From contig CAKMRJ010005523.1 in the NCBI GenBank assembly GCA_928212115.1, positions 139,447,803-139,511,802 on the forward strand: a stretch of 64,000 bases of DNA, read 5' to 3'. A model generated the notes under the pieces. The model was not told the DNA's origin. It worked only from the letters and a program-made list of their open reading frames with translations, and did no database searches. The DNA comes from Lactuca virosa (taxonomy: Eukaryota; Streptophyta; Magnoliopsida; Asterales; Asteraceae). The first letter of the stretch is position 1, and every line of letters begins with the position of its first letter. This document shows positions 11,649 through 22,259 of this stretch, in pieces. The translations under genes and the position numbers were made by a program.

Positions 11649-12685
11649 GGTTAAATGTCATATTAGCTCATCGAACTTGTTGTGTTTGTTTTAAAAGGTC
11701 ATCCGATTTTTTATTTTTTTTGTACATTAAAGGAATCAATTCTCGTTTAACCTATTAAAAAGACCATTTAACCCACCGTAACAGGTTTTAATCTCATTGT
11801 AGCCTTATATCCTCCAACCTCCTCTATGCATTTACGTGTGTCCTCCATTGCAGGCTACAAAATAGAAGAAAAGAAAATGAACTCTCGTTAAAGGGTTGTC
11901 TCGTGAATCTGGGTGTGAAATCTAGGTTTAGGATTAAAGGTTAGTCTCGTGAATCTAGGGTGTGAAATCACCAATTATTTCACATTCGGAAATCTTGAAT
12001 CTAGACTGGAGTTGTCACCTCCATCTGATTTGAGTTATACATACAAGTGAAACCATGAACTATCTCTTTGGTGGGGAATCCAAAAATCAAAACTAAGAAA
12101 AATGAACCCAAAGAAAATAAGAAAAATGCCCCTTTTGAAAGAGGGTCAAAACCACCTAGAGCTGTGGCGGAAATTCGTATGCCGATGTTGAGGGTTTCCG
12201 ATTTCAAAGGTGGGACCCCTGAAATGATTCAAGCATGTTACGCGATTCTTGTTTTGGTTCTTCCCAGAGGTCAAATTCGATCTTGGACTGGTCCGGAGCT
12301 CGAGATAGTCAAAGTAGTGGTTGACCAGGTGGCACGGTGGCTCTTTCCCATGAGGCGATGCTTGAAGAATCTCAGCTCATGAGAGACAAATTAGCATAAC
12401 AAAATCGAGCTTTACAACAAGCAAAACATGATGCCATGAGAGCTAGTCAAGCAATGAGCTTGTTTCAAACTGTAATGAGTAAAAGTTTGAGAAAACCTAT
12501 GCATTCAATCTTGGGTTTGCTTTCGCTAGTTTTCCTATAAGCATGACACATATTTTACAGGCTGATCAGGTATAGGTCACATAAGGATATTTTAAAACAG
12601 AAAAGCGAGAGTTATGTAAAAAAAACATTAGGGACCTTTTAAAACAAACACAACAAATTCGATGTGCTAATATGACATTTGCCCC
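11649..12685. mobile_element. Mutator-like (Pack-MULE type) element carrying an ethylene-receptor fragment
   Basis: Terminal inverted repeats of about 50-60 bp. The left end reads GGTTAAATGTCATATTAGCT; the right end, read inward on the minus strand, reads GGGGCAAATGTCATATTAGC. Both continue with a matching TTGTGTTTGTTTTAAAAGGTC. The flanks TTAGAAATA (11640-11648) and TTAGAAAAA (12686-12694) form a 9-bp duplication with one mismatch, the MULE hallmark. No transposase is present. The interior holds a short direct repeat (gtctcgtgaatct, about 11905 and 11945) and the receptor fragment. Confidence 0.8.
12068..12540 (+). pseudogene. Ethylene receptor fragment (ETR2/EIN4 subfamily-like), captured and broken
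   Basis: From about 12163 the plus-strand frame resembles the region between the GAF domain and the histidine-kinase-like domain of subfamily II ethylene receptors: an AEIRMPMLRVSDFKGGTPE block, then CYAILVLVLP, then a block resembling ELEIVKVVVDQVA. The frame is lost near 12330. Similarity resumes in another frame (LEESQLMRDKLA, then a TAA codon, then QNRALQQAKHDAMRASQA, and finally PMHSILGLLS near 12500-12530). A frameshift plus a stop make it a pseudogene. It sits entirely inside the TIR element. The transmembrane ethylene-binding region and the GAF start are absent. Receptor identity is high confidence; the subfamily is my inference. Confidence 0.85.
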
Positions 12686-12694
12686 TTAGAAAAA

Positions 12695-13690
12695 TCAGTG
12701 GCGGAAGAGATCGTGTGTGTACAAACTTGATTCACTTGCATTTGTTAAAACTGAAACCCAAATGAAGAAAACTACTTCTGGCATCCGCACCACACAAATT
12801 AAGCATGATGCCAAGTTCAATTAGACATGGCCCCAATCTGGAGTACAAGCTACACAATCTCAAAACAATGATGATGTAGAAGCCCATAATACCAACCTTG
12901 AGCCACAAGTAGAATTGCAAAACGATGAAAACACCAGAAAACTCAATGACAACCGTATTCCAACAATTGTGGATGTCGAGCAGCATATAGGTGATTCCAT
13001 AGATCATGAAAAAGCTCAAGTTAAGATAACAACGACGAAGTTGTGAGGTTAGATAATAAAGATCATGCAACAAAGCTTTGTTTGTAGTTCTTTCTTCCTC
13101 TTTGCCAACAATAGAGTTGACCACTGCCGGACCAAAATAGGCAATTAAATAGACCATAAATAGGAAAAATAACTAGGGTTAACCAAGTCTAAATAAAAAC
13201 CAAGTAAAAGCCCAATATATAAAAGGCATTAGGGTGGTTTGATATGCTTTTTAGTGGGTTTAGTAAGAGACTGGATGGATTTGATTCGGGCAGATTCACG
13301 TGTCATGCCATATTTTTTTTGCCTCTGATTTGGTCCTATACCCTCTTACTCGGTCCCGGACATAACTCATGTTGACTACCTTGACTCAATGCTCTTACTT
13401 GGTCCTAGACTACGAAACAGCCTCTAAGCCAAACGCACCATACTATTTACGGGGCGTTTTTCTAATACTAACCAATCCGACAATTCATGGAGGTGGCCAA
13501 GATAATGATAATCTTTAACTATGTTTTGGAATCAATTATAGGCATGTAATGATCAAACATAGAACATAAACGAAAAAACAACCATCCAATCTAAAAGAAA
13601 AAGAAAAAGGATTCAATAATCATTCGTCTATTTTGATTCTCATTCTGATTAACCGTAACTTTAATTAATATATGAGTAGATCAAGGTCGA
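12695..13690. other. Spacer between the Pack-MULE and tRNA unit C; no gene recognised
   Basis: Contains a 141-codon open frame on the minus strand (12732-13157) and an N/D/E-rich frame opposite it. Neither resembles a family I know, and both are interrupted on extension. The rest (13170-13690) is AT-rich with no recognisable feature. Confidence 0.4.
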
Positions 13691-13945
13691 AGCTTATATG
13701 GCCGGTCCATTAATGGATAAAAGATAGTCAAGAATAATGATAAAAAGGAATTAAGGGCAAAAATGTCATCTTACATAGTTAGGAACTTAAATCCTTATAA
13801 AACTTTCCAATAAACAACAGAAATTTCAACTCATTATATTTCTTTTCTCTCTTTTTATTTGATATATTTCTTTTAACCTTTTGATATCATATCCGATTTG
13901 CTTGAGTTAAATATCTGATTCATCTGTATTAAACATCGAAGCGGG

Positions 13946-13988
<43 letters not shown>

Positions 13989-14760
13989 AGGTGTTCGATC
14001 CACCTTCACCGCATGTAATTTTTTATTTTGAACTTTCTTATTATTATAATTACGAAAATTAAACTTGCTTTATGCGGATTGCTTTGGGTTTGATTTTAAC
14101 CTTCTTTTTATTGCCTTGTGATGCTCTTATGTCCTTGCAATTGATTATTTGCTCGATCAAGCCCCAAGTTCTCCAAAATTTATGCTTGTTTAATATCACA
14201 TTCAGGTTATGGTTTTTTTTTTTTTTTTTTTTTTTAAATATCATGCGATCTAGTGCAATTTGTTGGACTTGTTTATTTAGGGCTTGATTGAATCATTTGT
14301 ATTAGACTTTTTTTTTTTTTTTTTTGAAAGAGCTTTTTTATTAGACTTAAAAAGGGGTGTTTAGGATTGAGTTTCAAACCAACTTATTAGCATTCCGCCA
14401 TCATCGCTATAAGCCAAATGGAACTACAAATGGTTTTTAAACTTTTTTTAATAAAAAGATTTTGAGAAGTCATTTATTTGTTAGGGCTAAGAATCAGTAA
14501 ACACACGATAAAGATAAAAAAATAAAGACAACAAGTATTTAATGTGAATTGATCAACCAATTCTGACAGATCTAGAACCAAAACCAACACCAACCATGGG
14601 TCCATAACATATGAACTTACAAGTTTTTTCTTTCAAAATGGTTGCTAAAAATAGTTAAGTGGTACCAACTACACATTTTTTATAAAAAAAAATGACTAAA
14701 ATATATGGTGGGACTCAATTTTAAGTGGGGTCCATGCACCGTCACTATTTATTAACTATA
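13690..14760 (+). repeat. tRNA-Phe duplication unit C (most diverged)
   Basis: Shares with A and B the GGTCCATTA(A/T)TGGATAAA region about 250 bp upstream of the tRNA, the TCCAATAAACAACAGAAA stretch, the tRNA, and downstream blocks (TTATTTGCTCGATCA, ATGCGAT, TTTAGGGCTTGATTGAATCAT, TTTTGAGAAGTCA). Substitutions and indels are more frequent than between A and B, so it split earlier. Confidence 0.75.
13941..14013 (+). tRNA. tRNA-Phe (GAA), copy 3
   Basis: The same 73-nt sequence as copies 1 and 2 although the flanks have diverged, which suggests selection or conversion on the RNA itself. Anticodon GAA. TTTTTT follows 7 nt after the discriminator base. Confidence 0.97.
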
Positions 14761-14987
14761 TGCAAAAGACATGAATACCCTCCACAAAAACATAGCCCTA
14801 AGAACTAAGAAGGTTGTCCAACCACATCGAGTCTCATGTAACAAACACAGTCTTAAAGAAAACGATCAAAGTGGTGATATTTGGTAATATGTGTAGATTG
14901 ATACCAACCAACCCATGGTTTTTGTATTATAGACACATACATCACATAAACATTCATATGTATACATAACATATGCCTAATCTATAT
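14761..14987. other. 3' flank and 3' UTR of the HDR gene
   Basis: AT-rich sequence downstream of the HDR stop codon on the minus strand. No polyadenylation signal can be singled out with confidence, and nothing else is seen. Confidence 0.4.
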
Positions 14988-15593
14988 CTATGTGAGTTGT
15001 AGTGCTTCTTGGCGTTTGATCTCAAATACCCTAAGTAGAACATCCTCCACTACCTGCACATACAATATAAATTTCAATTAGACCCTCGCACTTTTAGAAA
15101 AATGAAAAAGCAGCCCTCGGTGTTTTAGTTTACCTTGTCAGGGGTAGATGCACCAGATGTGACGCCAATTGTGACATGACCCTTGGGTAGCCAGTTCTCT
15201 TTTTCAACCAATTCACCATGCTGCAATCAGATAAGTTGTTAAGACATACACATAGTTGCATAAAGTAATAAAGTGATGTTGGTCCAAATCAAGGTGGAAA
15301 AATGATTACCATTAACTTGTAAGCTATGTGGTTGCCGGGACCCACTCTTTGTTCACTATCAATCCAATAAGATGGAATGCCACGTTCCTCTGCAATCTCT
15401 TGTAGGTGTGAGGTGTTGCTGGAGTTCCATCCACCAACCACTAACATAACATCTAACTTCTCATCCACCAGTTTATACATAGCATCTTGTCTCTCCTACA
15501 TTTACAAATAAATTTACATCATATTCTATTATATTGAGATATACATGACTCCAAAACTTAGCTACTGTTTGTTGTCATGGAATCATTCATTCC

Positions 15594-15630
<37 letters not shown>

Positions 15631-17688
15631 TGCCTGAGTTGCATCACAGATAGTGTTGAAGCTTAGGAAGTGGCTGTTGATATTTTCTATTCCAAACTTC
15701 TGCATCATTGTCCTCTCTACTAATTTCCCTGAAAATAAGGAAAAATAAAAGCAAGCATGTTTAATGATATAACTTATATATAAAAGTAACATGAGGAATT
15801 ATTTGAACCAAAAAAAAAAACTGACCTATCTCCTCTGTTTCTCCTTTCAACATTGTAGTTTGGTTTGCCACACCAGCTTTCACAAGATCCTTATCTGGAT
15901 CAAAACCTTTGGAAACTGCAAATTTAAATTTCTGCAAGCATACAAAGTTCAACACAAAGACATTGTACTTTCAATCTTTTTATTATTAAGGCATTGTACT
16001 TTTAAAATTTTTACCAAACTACAGCATTGTACTTTCAACTTTTTTCTTATTGGGACATTCGACTTTGAAAAATAACCCAATTATAGCAGTGAAATTGCTT
16101 GGTATTTGGCAGACATTGCTATAACTGGGTAGATTTTTTAAAGTTCAATGCTGTAAACAATAAAAAAACTAAAGGAAGATGAAATAATAAACAAATCACC
16201 TCCAGAAAAGCTTCTTTGGTTGAGCTAGATCCATTAAGTTCACCACCAAGAATATAATCACACACATATGTTGCCTGGATCAAGTAATAAACTATTATTT
16301 AATATAATTATATCATTGTGGAAAAGTGTTTTGCACTTGAGAAGAAGAAGCACATTAAGCATACCTCATCCATGTTCTTCACAATGATATACTTTCCTGC
16401 AAAAGAGGCTGTTGCCACTGTCTCTTCATGGGAATACTTACCATGAATGATTGAAGTATAATCCCCCTTCTTGTGCTTTTCAACAGTATTCCACACCTTA
16501 GACACCCAAGGGCATGTTGTGTCAACTATTTGTACTTGTTTGTTACTCAAAGTCAACATTTCGTCTACTGCAGCTCCAAAAGCAGGCAGAATTACAACAT
16601 CCCCCTTATCAACAACATCAAATTGTTTTTCTCCTTCCTCAATTGGGATATCTTTAACTTCCATCTCTTCTAGCCTCTACCATTACAAAAGTTCAAAACT
16701 TTAATCATCATCTGTTGAAAAAATGTAAAGTTTTACAAGATACATGCATATGAGGGAAGTAGGAATAATAGAGAATACTTTCACTTAGGAATCAACAGAA
16801 ATCTATTAAAATGACAGCACTATTCAGGGATCAACTGAAAACAGAACAAATAAAAGACCCTTAAAAATGTTTATTATTGGAGGCAAATCACCAGAAAACT
16901 GTAAGCTATAGAATTTAGCCAAAGAAACTAAACTAGTACCTTATTAACAGTCGGGTTGTGAATAATTTCGTTAGTGATCCAAATCTTCTCATCAGGGAAT
17001 TGTTTCCTGGCTTCATAAGCAATCTGGACAGCACGCTCAACACCCCAGCAAAAGCCATAAGCTTCTGCAAGCTTTACAGTAACATTTCCCCATGTATATT
17101 CATAGTTATTCTCCTTCAAAGTCTTTATTATGTCACCTATAAAAATTCAATTTAAACAAAATACATATCAATCATTAGAATTTTAGGCTATAAGACAGCT
17201 TACACCGTGTCGAAACGATTATTTAACATAAACATCGGTGTTGGAAACTCCGTTGACCAGAAAATGATCTCAATCAGTTTTCCAGTCGTAGACAAATTAG
17301 CCCATGAGATAAGTAAATTTGAACAACATCAGAAGTCGCATCAAATTTATAAATTCTCAATGCTCAATTATCTCAAATTCAGGAAAAAGAACTAGTTGAA
17401 ACAAGCTAAACGGATAAGATTATTACTGGTATACTCTTGACTCATGAGCTCAAGCGTCTCCTTCTTGTGTCCGAATCCTTTCCGGTTGTAGTTCTCGCTT
17501 CTGGTCAAATTATGCCGGAAAACCTTGGCGTCGAAATCGGAACCAACGGAAATCGATGGAGATGAGGAAGAAGAAGGTTCTCCGGCAGAGCAACGGACGG
17601 AGAGAGTCTTCCGGCATCGGAAAACTCTGATGTCAGGAAGAGAGAGATCGGTGCAAGTGGAGAGAGGAGTTAGTTGAAGAGACGCCAT
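14988..17688 (-). CDS. HDR (ispH): 4-hydroxy-3-methylbut-2-enyl diphosphate reductase, plastid (9 exons)
   Basis: Final step of the plastid MEP pathway: reduces HMBPP to IPP and DMAPP using a [4Fe-4S] cluster. Exons in transcript order: 17688-17427, 17136-16940, 16676-16365, 16274-16200, 15931-15826, 15728-15634, 15495-15310, 15220-15134, 15053-14988. They total 1386 nt, giving 461 aa, the usual plant length. The N-terminus (MASLQLTPLSTCTDLSL, Ser/Thr/Arg-rich) looks like a chloroplast transit peptide. Three cluster cysteines are visible: C117 in EAYGFCWGVERA, C208 in VDTTCPWVSKVW, C345 in NTICDATQ. Other family blocks are GGWNSSNTSHLQEIA and GVTSGASTPDK; the protein ends KRQEALQLT. The junction after exon 6 uses a GC donor (CAG/gcatct), while the other introns are GT-AG. 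No lesion is seen. A TG-rich stretch lies just upstream of the ATG. Confidence 0.96.
15597..15627. repeat. (GA)n microsatellite in HDR intron 6
   Basis: About 13 GA repeats (CT on the transcript strand) begin within 10 nt of the 5' splice site of intron 6, forming a pyrimidine-rich tract right after the unusual GC donor. Confidence 0.9.
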
Positions 17689-18017
17689 TGGAGAAGTGGA
17701 AGGAAGTGTGTGTGTTTGTGTGTGTGTGTGTGAAAATAGTGTGTATTTGAAGGTGAGAAACTGATCCTACGAGGCTATAATCCGTGATCCATATTGTATC
17801 TCATTTTTTTTAATTATTTAATTTTTATTATTTGGCGTGTTTTGTATAGGATTTATGGTTGAATGTGGCTTTAGATACCTTCTGGTTGCATTTATGCCAC
17901 CTAAGTATATATTTATTTAGAAAAAAAAAATAGCTTTTAAATATTTGAAATTGAGTTAATACATATGATAATAAAAAATATTTAAACTAAGCAGTAATGT
18001 AGTTTTTGTAGTTATAT
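17689..18017 (-). promoter_or_regulatory. HDR promoter/5' UTR region
   Basis: Upstream of the HDR ATG on the minus strand. A (TG)n-rich tract at 17707-17732 (CA-rich in the transcript direction) lies about 20-45 nt before the start codon. The remainder is AT-rich. No clear TATA box can be assigned. Confidence 0.35.
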
Positions 18018-19258
18018 TATAGTAACTATTCGATATGTTCACATCTAGGTAACTATCTTTTTTTTGTATACATCTAGGTAACAAACTTGTTGGAAGTGTT
18101 CACATATGACCATTATGACCCACTGTAGCAGGTCACATCCTAAATGTGAACACTTTCAACAAGTTCGTTACCTAGATGTGTAAAAAAAATAGTTACCGAA
18201 ATATGAACAAAAAGAAAAGTAGGAGTAAATTACACGAATGGTCCCTGTGGTTTGGAGGAATTTGTGTTTTTGGTCCCTAACTTATTTTTTTAACTCGGAT
18301 GGTCCATATTGTTTATTTTTGTTGCGCGTTTAGTCCTTGTCTTATCTAAAAAGACTACTGTGCCCTTATTAATTTATTTTCTAATTAATTTTCTTATTTA
18401 TGTATTTATTTTTTATATATTTAAAAAAACTAATAAATCCCACATATCTGTATTTCCTCACCATAAATCTGAAACCACATTTGAAAATTTTAATTTGAGT
18501 TTCACCGGTCACCATCCCATACCTCATCCTCCTCAACTTCTATTTCTTTTCCATCTTTAGTGACATCGACGTCTTCACCGTCCTTCTTTTTTTGGTCCTT
18601 CAAGTCTAGCGAACCAACACCATAACCCACTGTCTCTTTATATTTAGTGGGTTGTGGTGTTGATTCGACGGAGTTGAAGGACATAAAAAAGAAGGGATGG
18701 TGAAGACGTCGATATCACTAAAGATGGAGGATGAGGGATTGGATGGTGAGGAGATACAAATATGTGTGAGGAGATACAGATATGGGATGACAGGTGGATA
18801 AGAGATGAGATGGTGAGTTGATACAAATATGTGGGGTCTATTAATTTTTTTAAATATATAAAAATAAATACGTAAATAAGAAAATTAATTAAAAAATAAA
18901 TTAATAAGGGCACAATAGTCTTTTTAGGTAAGACGATCACCAAACGCGCAACAAAAGTGAACAGTAGGGATCATCCGAGTTAAAAAAAAATAAGTTAGGA
19001 CCAAAAACACAAATTCCCCCAAACCACAGGGACCATTCGTGTAATTTACTCTTACTTTTCGTTTTGTTCATATTTGGGTAACTATTTTTTTTATACACAT
19101 CTAGGTAACGAACTTGTTGAAAGTGTTCACATTTAGGATGCGACCTGTTACAGCCGGTCATAATGGTCATATGTGAACACTTCCAACAAGTTTGTTACCT
19201 AGATGTGTACAAAAAAAAGATAGTTACCCATATGTGAACATACCGAATAGTTAATTAC
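18018..19258. mobile_element. Long nested palindrome (foldback element)
   Basis: Almost the whole interval is self-complementary. The left arm (about 18018-18610) pairs with the right arm (about 18665-19258), leaving a loop of about 50 nt. Within the arms, the block starting AGTAAATTACACGAATGGTC matches the end region CATTCGTGTAATTTACTC at about 19030-19050. Outer blocks of about 170 bp (18040-18205 and 19070-19240) are palindromes on their own, with CACATCTAGGTAAC facing GTTACCTAGATGTG. No transposase is present. Short open frames inside are by-products of symmetry. Confidence 0.85.
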
Positions 19259-19528
19259 CTTAGCAAGTCATTTTCCCTTATATTAACACCTTGTTTCAAG
19301 TTTCAGTCTATTGAAAATTATTTGTGTAAAATGTTACTATATGTGAATTTAATTTTAGTTAAAACTTTGATTAATGACTAAATATTGTTATTAAAATAGT
19401 TGTAATTAGTAATTAAATATGTTAGATTTTTTTTTACAAAACTTCAAAAAATGGTCCCTGACAAATCATAGTACCTTAGCCAATCATAGTACATAGTAAA
19501 AACTGACAAAAATGTTAGATTTTTTTTT
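19259..19528. other. AT-rich spacer with a short tandem duplication
   Basis: The start of the next element's terminal repeat (tgttagattttttttt acaaaacttcaaaaa) occurs twice, at about 19419 and 19514, about 95 bp apart. No gene is visible. Confidence 0.5.
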
Positions 19529-20204
19529 ACAAAACTTCAAAAATGGTCCCTGTGGTTTTCGAAAATCTGAAGTTTAGTCCTTAATTTACTAAAACCTCAT
19601 GGATCGTCCCTGTGGTTTCAAAACTTTTAACATATGGTTCTTTTCGCTAACTCCGTTAGCTTTTGGCTGTTAAGTAAAGGGCATTGCTGTGACATCCCCA
19701 ATTTCACGGCCAGAAATAACCGATTTGTTTATGCCTTGTTTTTAAAATCAGAGTAATCTTTTAAAGAAAACAGTTGCGGAATTTGTTCCCAAAACAAAAA
19801 TATGATAAGAATTTATCAAAGCATTCCTTTAAAGAAATGTATTTTCATTATATAACAAAATCTCGGTATGTCATGTTCAATACAGACCAAAAGCATAAAC
19901 AGAACAAAATAGACCTTACAACAGTTATTCATAACTACTGGCCTATAATCCAAAATCTCTCGTTATGTCAGCCAACTTATGCTCTCGTGCCATAACCTGT
20001 AATACAAAGAAAACTGAGAGGGTCAGGCTTGGGAGCCTGGTGAGCATATAGTGATTTTCAACCCACAATAATACATTTATTATTCAATCATCAAACAATC
20101 AACCCAAATACCCATCCCCATTATTTCATTTATTTCTTAAGGTTTTACCCTAAGAACCAATTATCCTTCATTCATTCATTCCTAAGGATTTACCTAAGGA
20201 ATTG

Positions 20205-20545
20205 GCACGAAGTCCATTGCTGCCAAAGTTTATCTATCAGATACTAAATCCATAGCTATCAGGTGCTAACTCCATAGTCACCAAGGTTTACTCAACAGGC
20301 ACGAAGTCACATCGTCACCAAGTTTTATCAAATAGGCACGAAGTCGCATCGTCACCAAAGCTTACTCAATAGGCACGAAGTCGCATCGTCACTAGGGTTT
20401 ACACAATAGACACTACGTCTCATAGTCACCAGGGTTTACACAATAGGCACTACGTCTCATAGTCACCAGGATTTACACAATATGCACTACGTCTCATAGT
20501 CACCAGGGTTTACACAATAGGCACTATGTCTCATAGTCACCAGGT
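20205..20545. repeat. 37-bp tandem repeats inside the Gypsy LTR
   Basis: About nine units of pattern CAATAGGCAC(T/G)A(C/A)GTC followed by TCATAGTCACCAGGGTTTACA, 37 bp apart in the best-conserved copies (about 20403, 20440, 20477). The leftmost units are diverged. The units are adjacent with no spacers, so it is not a CRISPR-like arrangement. Confidence 0.85.
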
Positions 20546-21493
20546 ATTTCATCTACCCATGTTCTACCCCACATATTTGTAGATATAAAATACATATACG
20601 GTTTAAATCATTTAAAAACCTGTATAAAACATCAATTCCACACCCATCTCAAATAAACAAACAATACATAACACATAGCACATATTTCATAGCAAATACT
20701 TCATATTTATGTGTTAGAAGAAAGTAACTATACGCTCACTTGATCAGAAGATGATCGGACAGCGCCTCGTCAATTAAAATAATCCTCTGCGGTGAAACCG
20801 GGATGTTTCCTCCAAAACCGGGCTTCGCGCGGGCAGAGGTTCGGCTCGAATATTATATTTCTCGGGATCTTCGGGGCTTCGGGACTCGCTTCGGGGCTCA
20901 GGAATAATACCGGGGCTTCGGGATATTTCTTGCACAAAAAACGATGCAAAAACGAGAGAGAAGGAAAGAAAATTGGCAAAGAACTCGGCTGCCCTCGCAC
21001 CCTTTATATAGGGTCTGAACCTCGCACATACGCTGGGCGTACGAGGCACTACGTGGGGCGTAGTTCGGATCAGACTTCCACGTGTCGAGCTTCGGGTGGT
21101 GGATCATGGCCTTCTCCGGACCGTGCAAGATCGAAATACGCTGGGCGTAACTCCTTCGGACGCTGGGCGTTCCTCGCTGTCGACATGTACGCGGGGCGTA
21201 CAACTAGGTACGCTGGGCGTACCCTTCGGATTGGATCGGTGACTCCTCGGATTCGGATATTATCCGAAATAATAATTAAATATATATAATTTAATTATTT
21301 ATAAATTTTAGAAATTCATATCTTCCTCATACGGACTCCGTTTTCGACGTTATTTATATCCACGCGTAGGTGAGACTATGCTCTACAACTTTCGTTTAGA
21401 TCACTAAGGCTAAATATCACTCCATCGTAAATTCACTTTTTACGTCATTCAGCGTCGTGCCGGTTCTGTCGCGAAACTTCGACAGGTCATAAC

Positions 21494-22259
21494 TGTTGGG
21501 TTTTGAGCATTCTAACACTCCTAAGGTGTACATGCAACCCTAATAACCTTGGATCTATGTTTTCTCTAAAATACATGCAAATAAGAATTTCCAAGGTTTT
21601 CATCCTAACTAGCATAACATGAAGAACTAGAATCATAATATACTAGAAGAATGACATACCTTTTGATAGTGATTGATTGCTTGGAGTTTGAGAGCCTAGC
21701 ACCAATAGTGTGAATGCCTCAAGTGGAATCAAAAATCACCACAAACCTTGGAACCTTGAAAGAATAATATATGTGCTCTAGAAATTAGGCCACCACTCTT
21801 GTTCACACACAACTAGTGTCATTTCAAGCATCATAAGCTCCTTTATATAGTGTGGAGGATTAGGGTTACATCCATGTAAACCCTAATACCCATGACTCTT
21901 CCTTCCCAAGGATCCATGGGTTAAAAGCTCCATGGACTATCCATGGATTCCCATGCATGCCAAGCCCATTCCAAATGAGTATTAGCCCACACTACATAAA
22001 ATACAATAGCCCATATTTAATTAGTCACCTTTTTGATCACCAAATTAATTCTAAATTAATTTATGACCAATACTAATTAAATAATATGATTTAATATTAA
22101 TATATTATAACTTATAATATATTAATAAAGCATGAACATACTATTCTCAAAAGATTATCCAAACAAATTGTTCGGGTGAAGTGCAACCCAAATGGACCAT
22201 GCCGGGTCGGGTCAAGTACATCTCAAATATTGTTATGGACTTAGACACCTTATCCAACA
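21494..22259 (-). mobile_element. Solo Copia LTR (766 bp)
   Basis: Runs TGTTGGGTTTTGAGCATTCT ... CTTATCCAACA and is flanked on both sides by the 5-bp repeat ATAAC (21489-21493, 22260-22264). It is homologous in the same orientation to the LTRs of the Copia element at 48666-56327 (shared block ACACTCCTAAGGTGTACATG). No internal sequence remains, as expected after LTR-LTR recombination. Confidence 0.93.

Noticed and set aside
12732..13157. 141-codon hydrophobic ORF, minus strand
   Set aside because: No start context, splice context or family resemblance. The opposite strand has an equally long N/D/E-rich frame, so coding cannot be decided.
18309..18943. Several 60-99 codon ORFs on both strands
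   Set aside because: Mirror-image products of the palindrome 18018-19258. Their residues repeat each other.
20205..20545. CRISPR-like regular repeats
   Set aside because: Units are contiguous with no unique spacers, inside a plant LTR. Ordinary tandem repeat.
20770..21289. Overlapping ORFs of 76-165 codons on both strands
   Set aside because: They arise from the GC-rich part of a Gypsy LTR with palindromic repeats. Frames on both strands are equally open and match no family.
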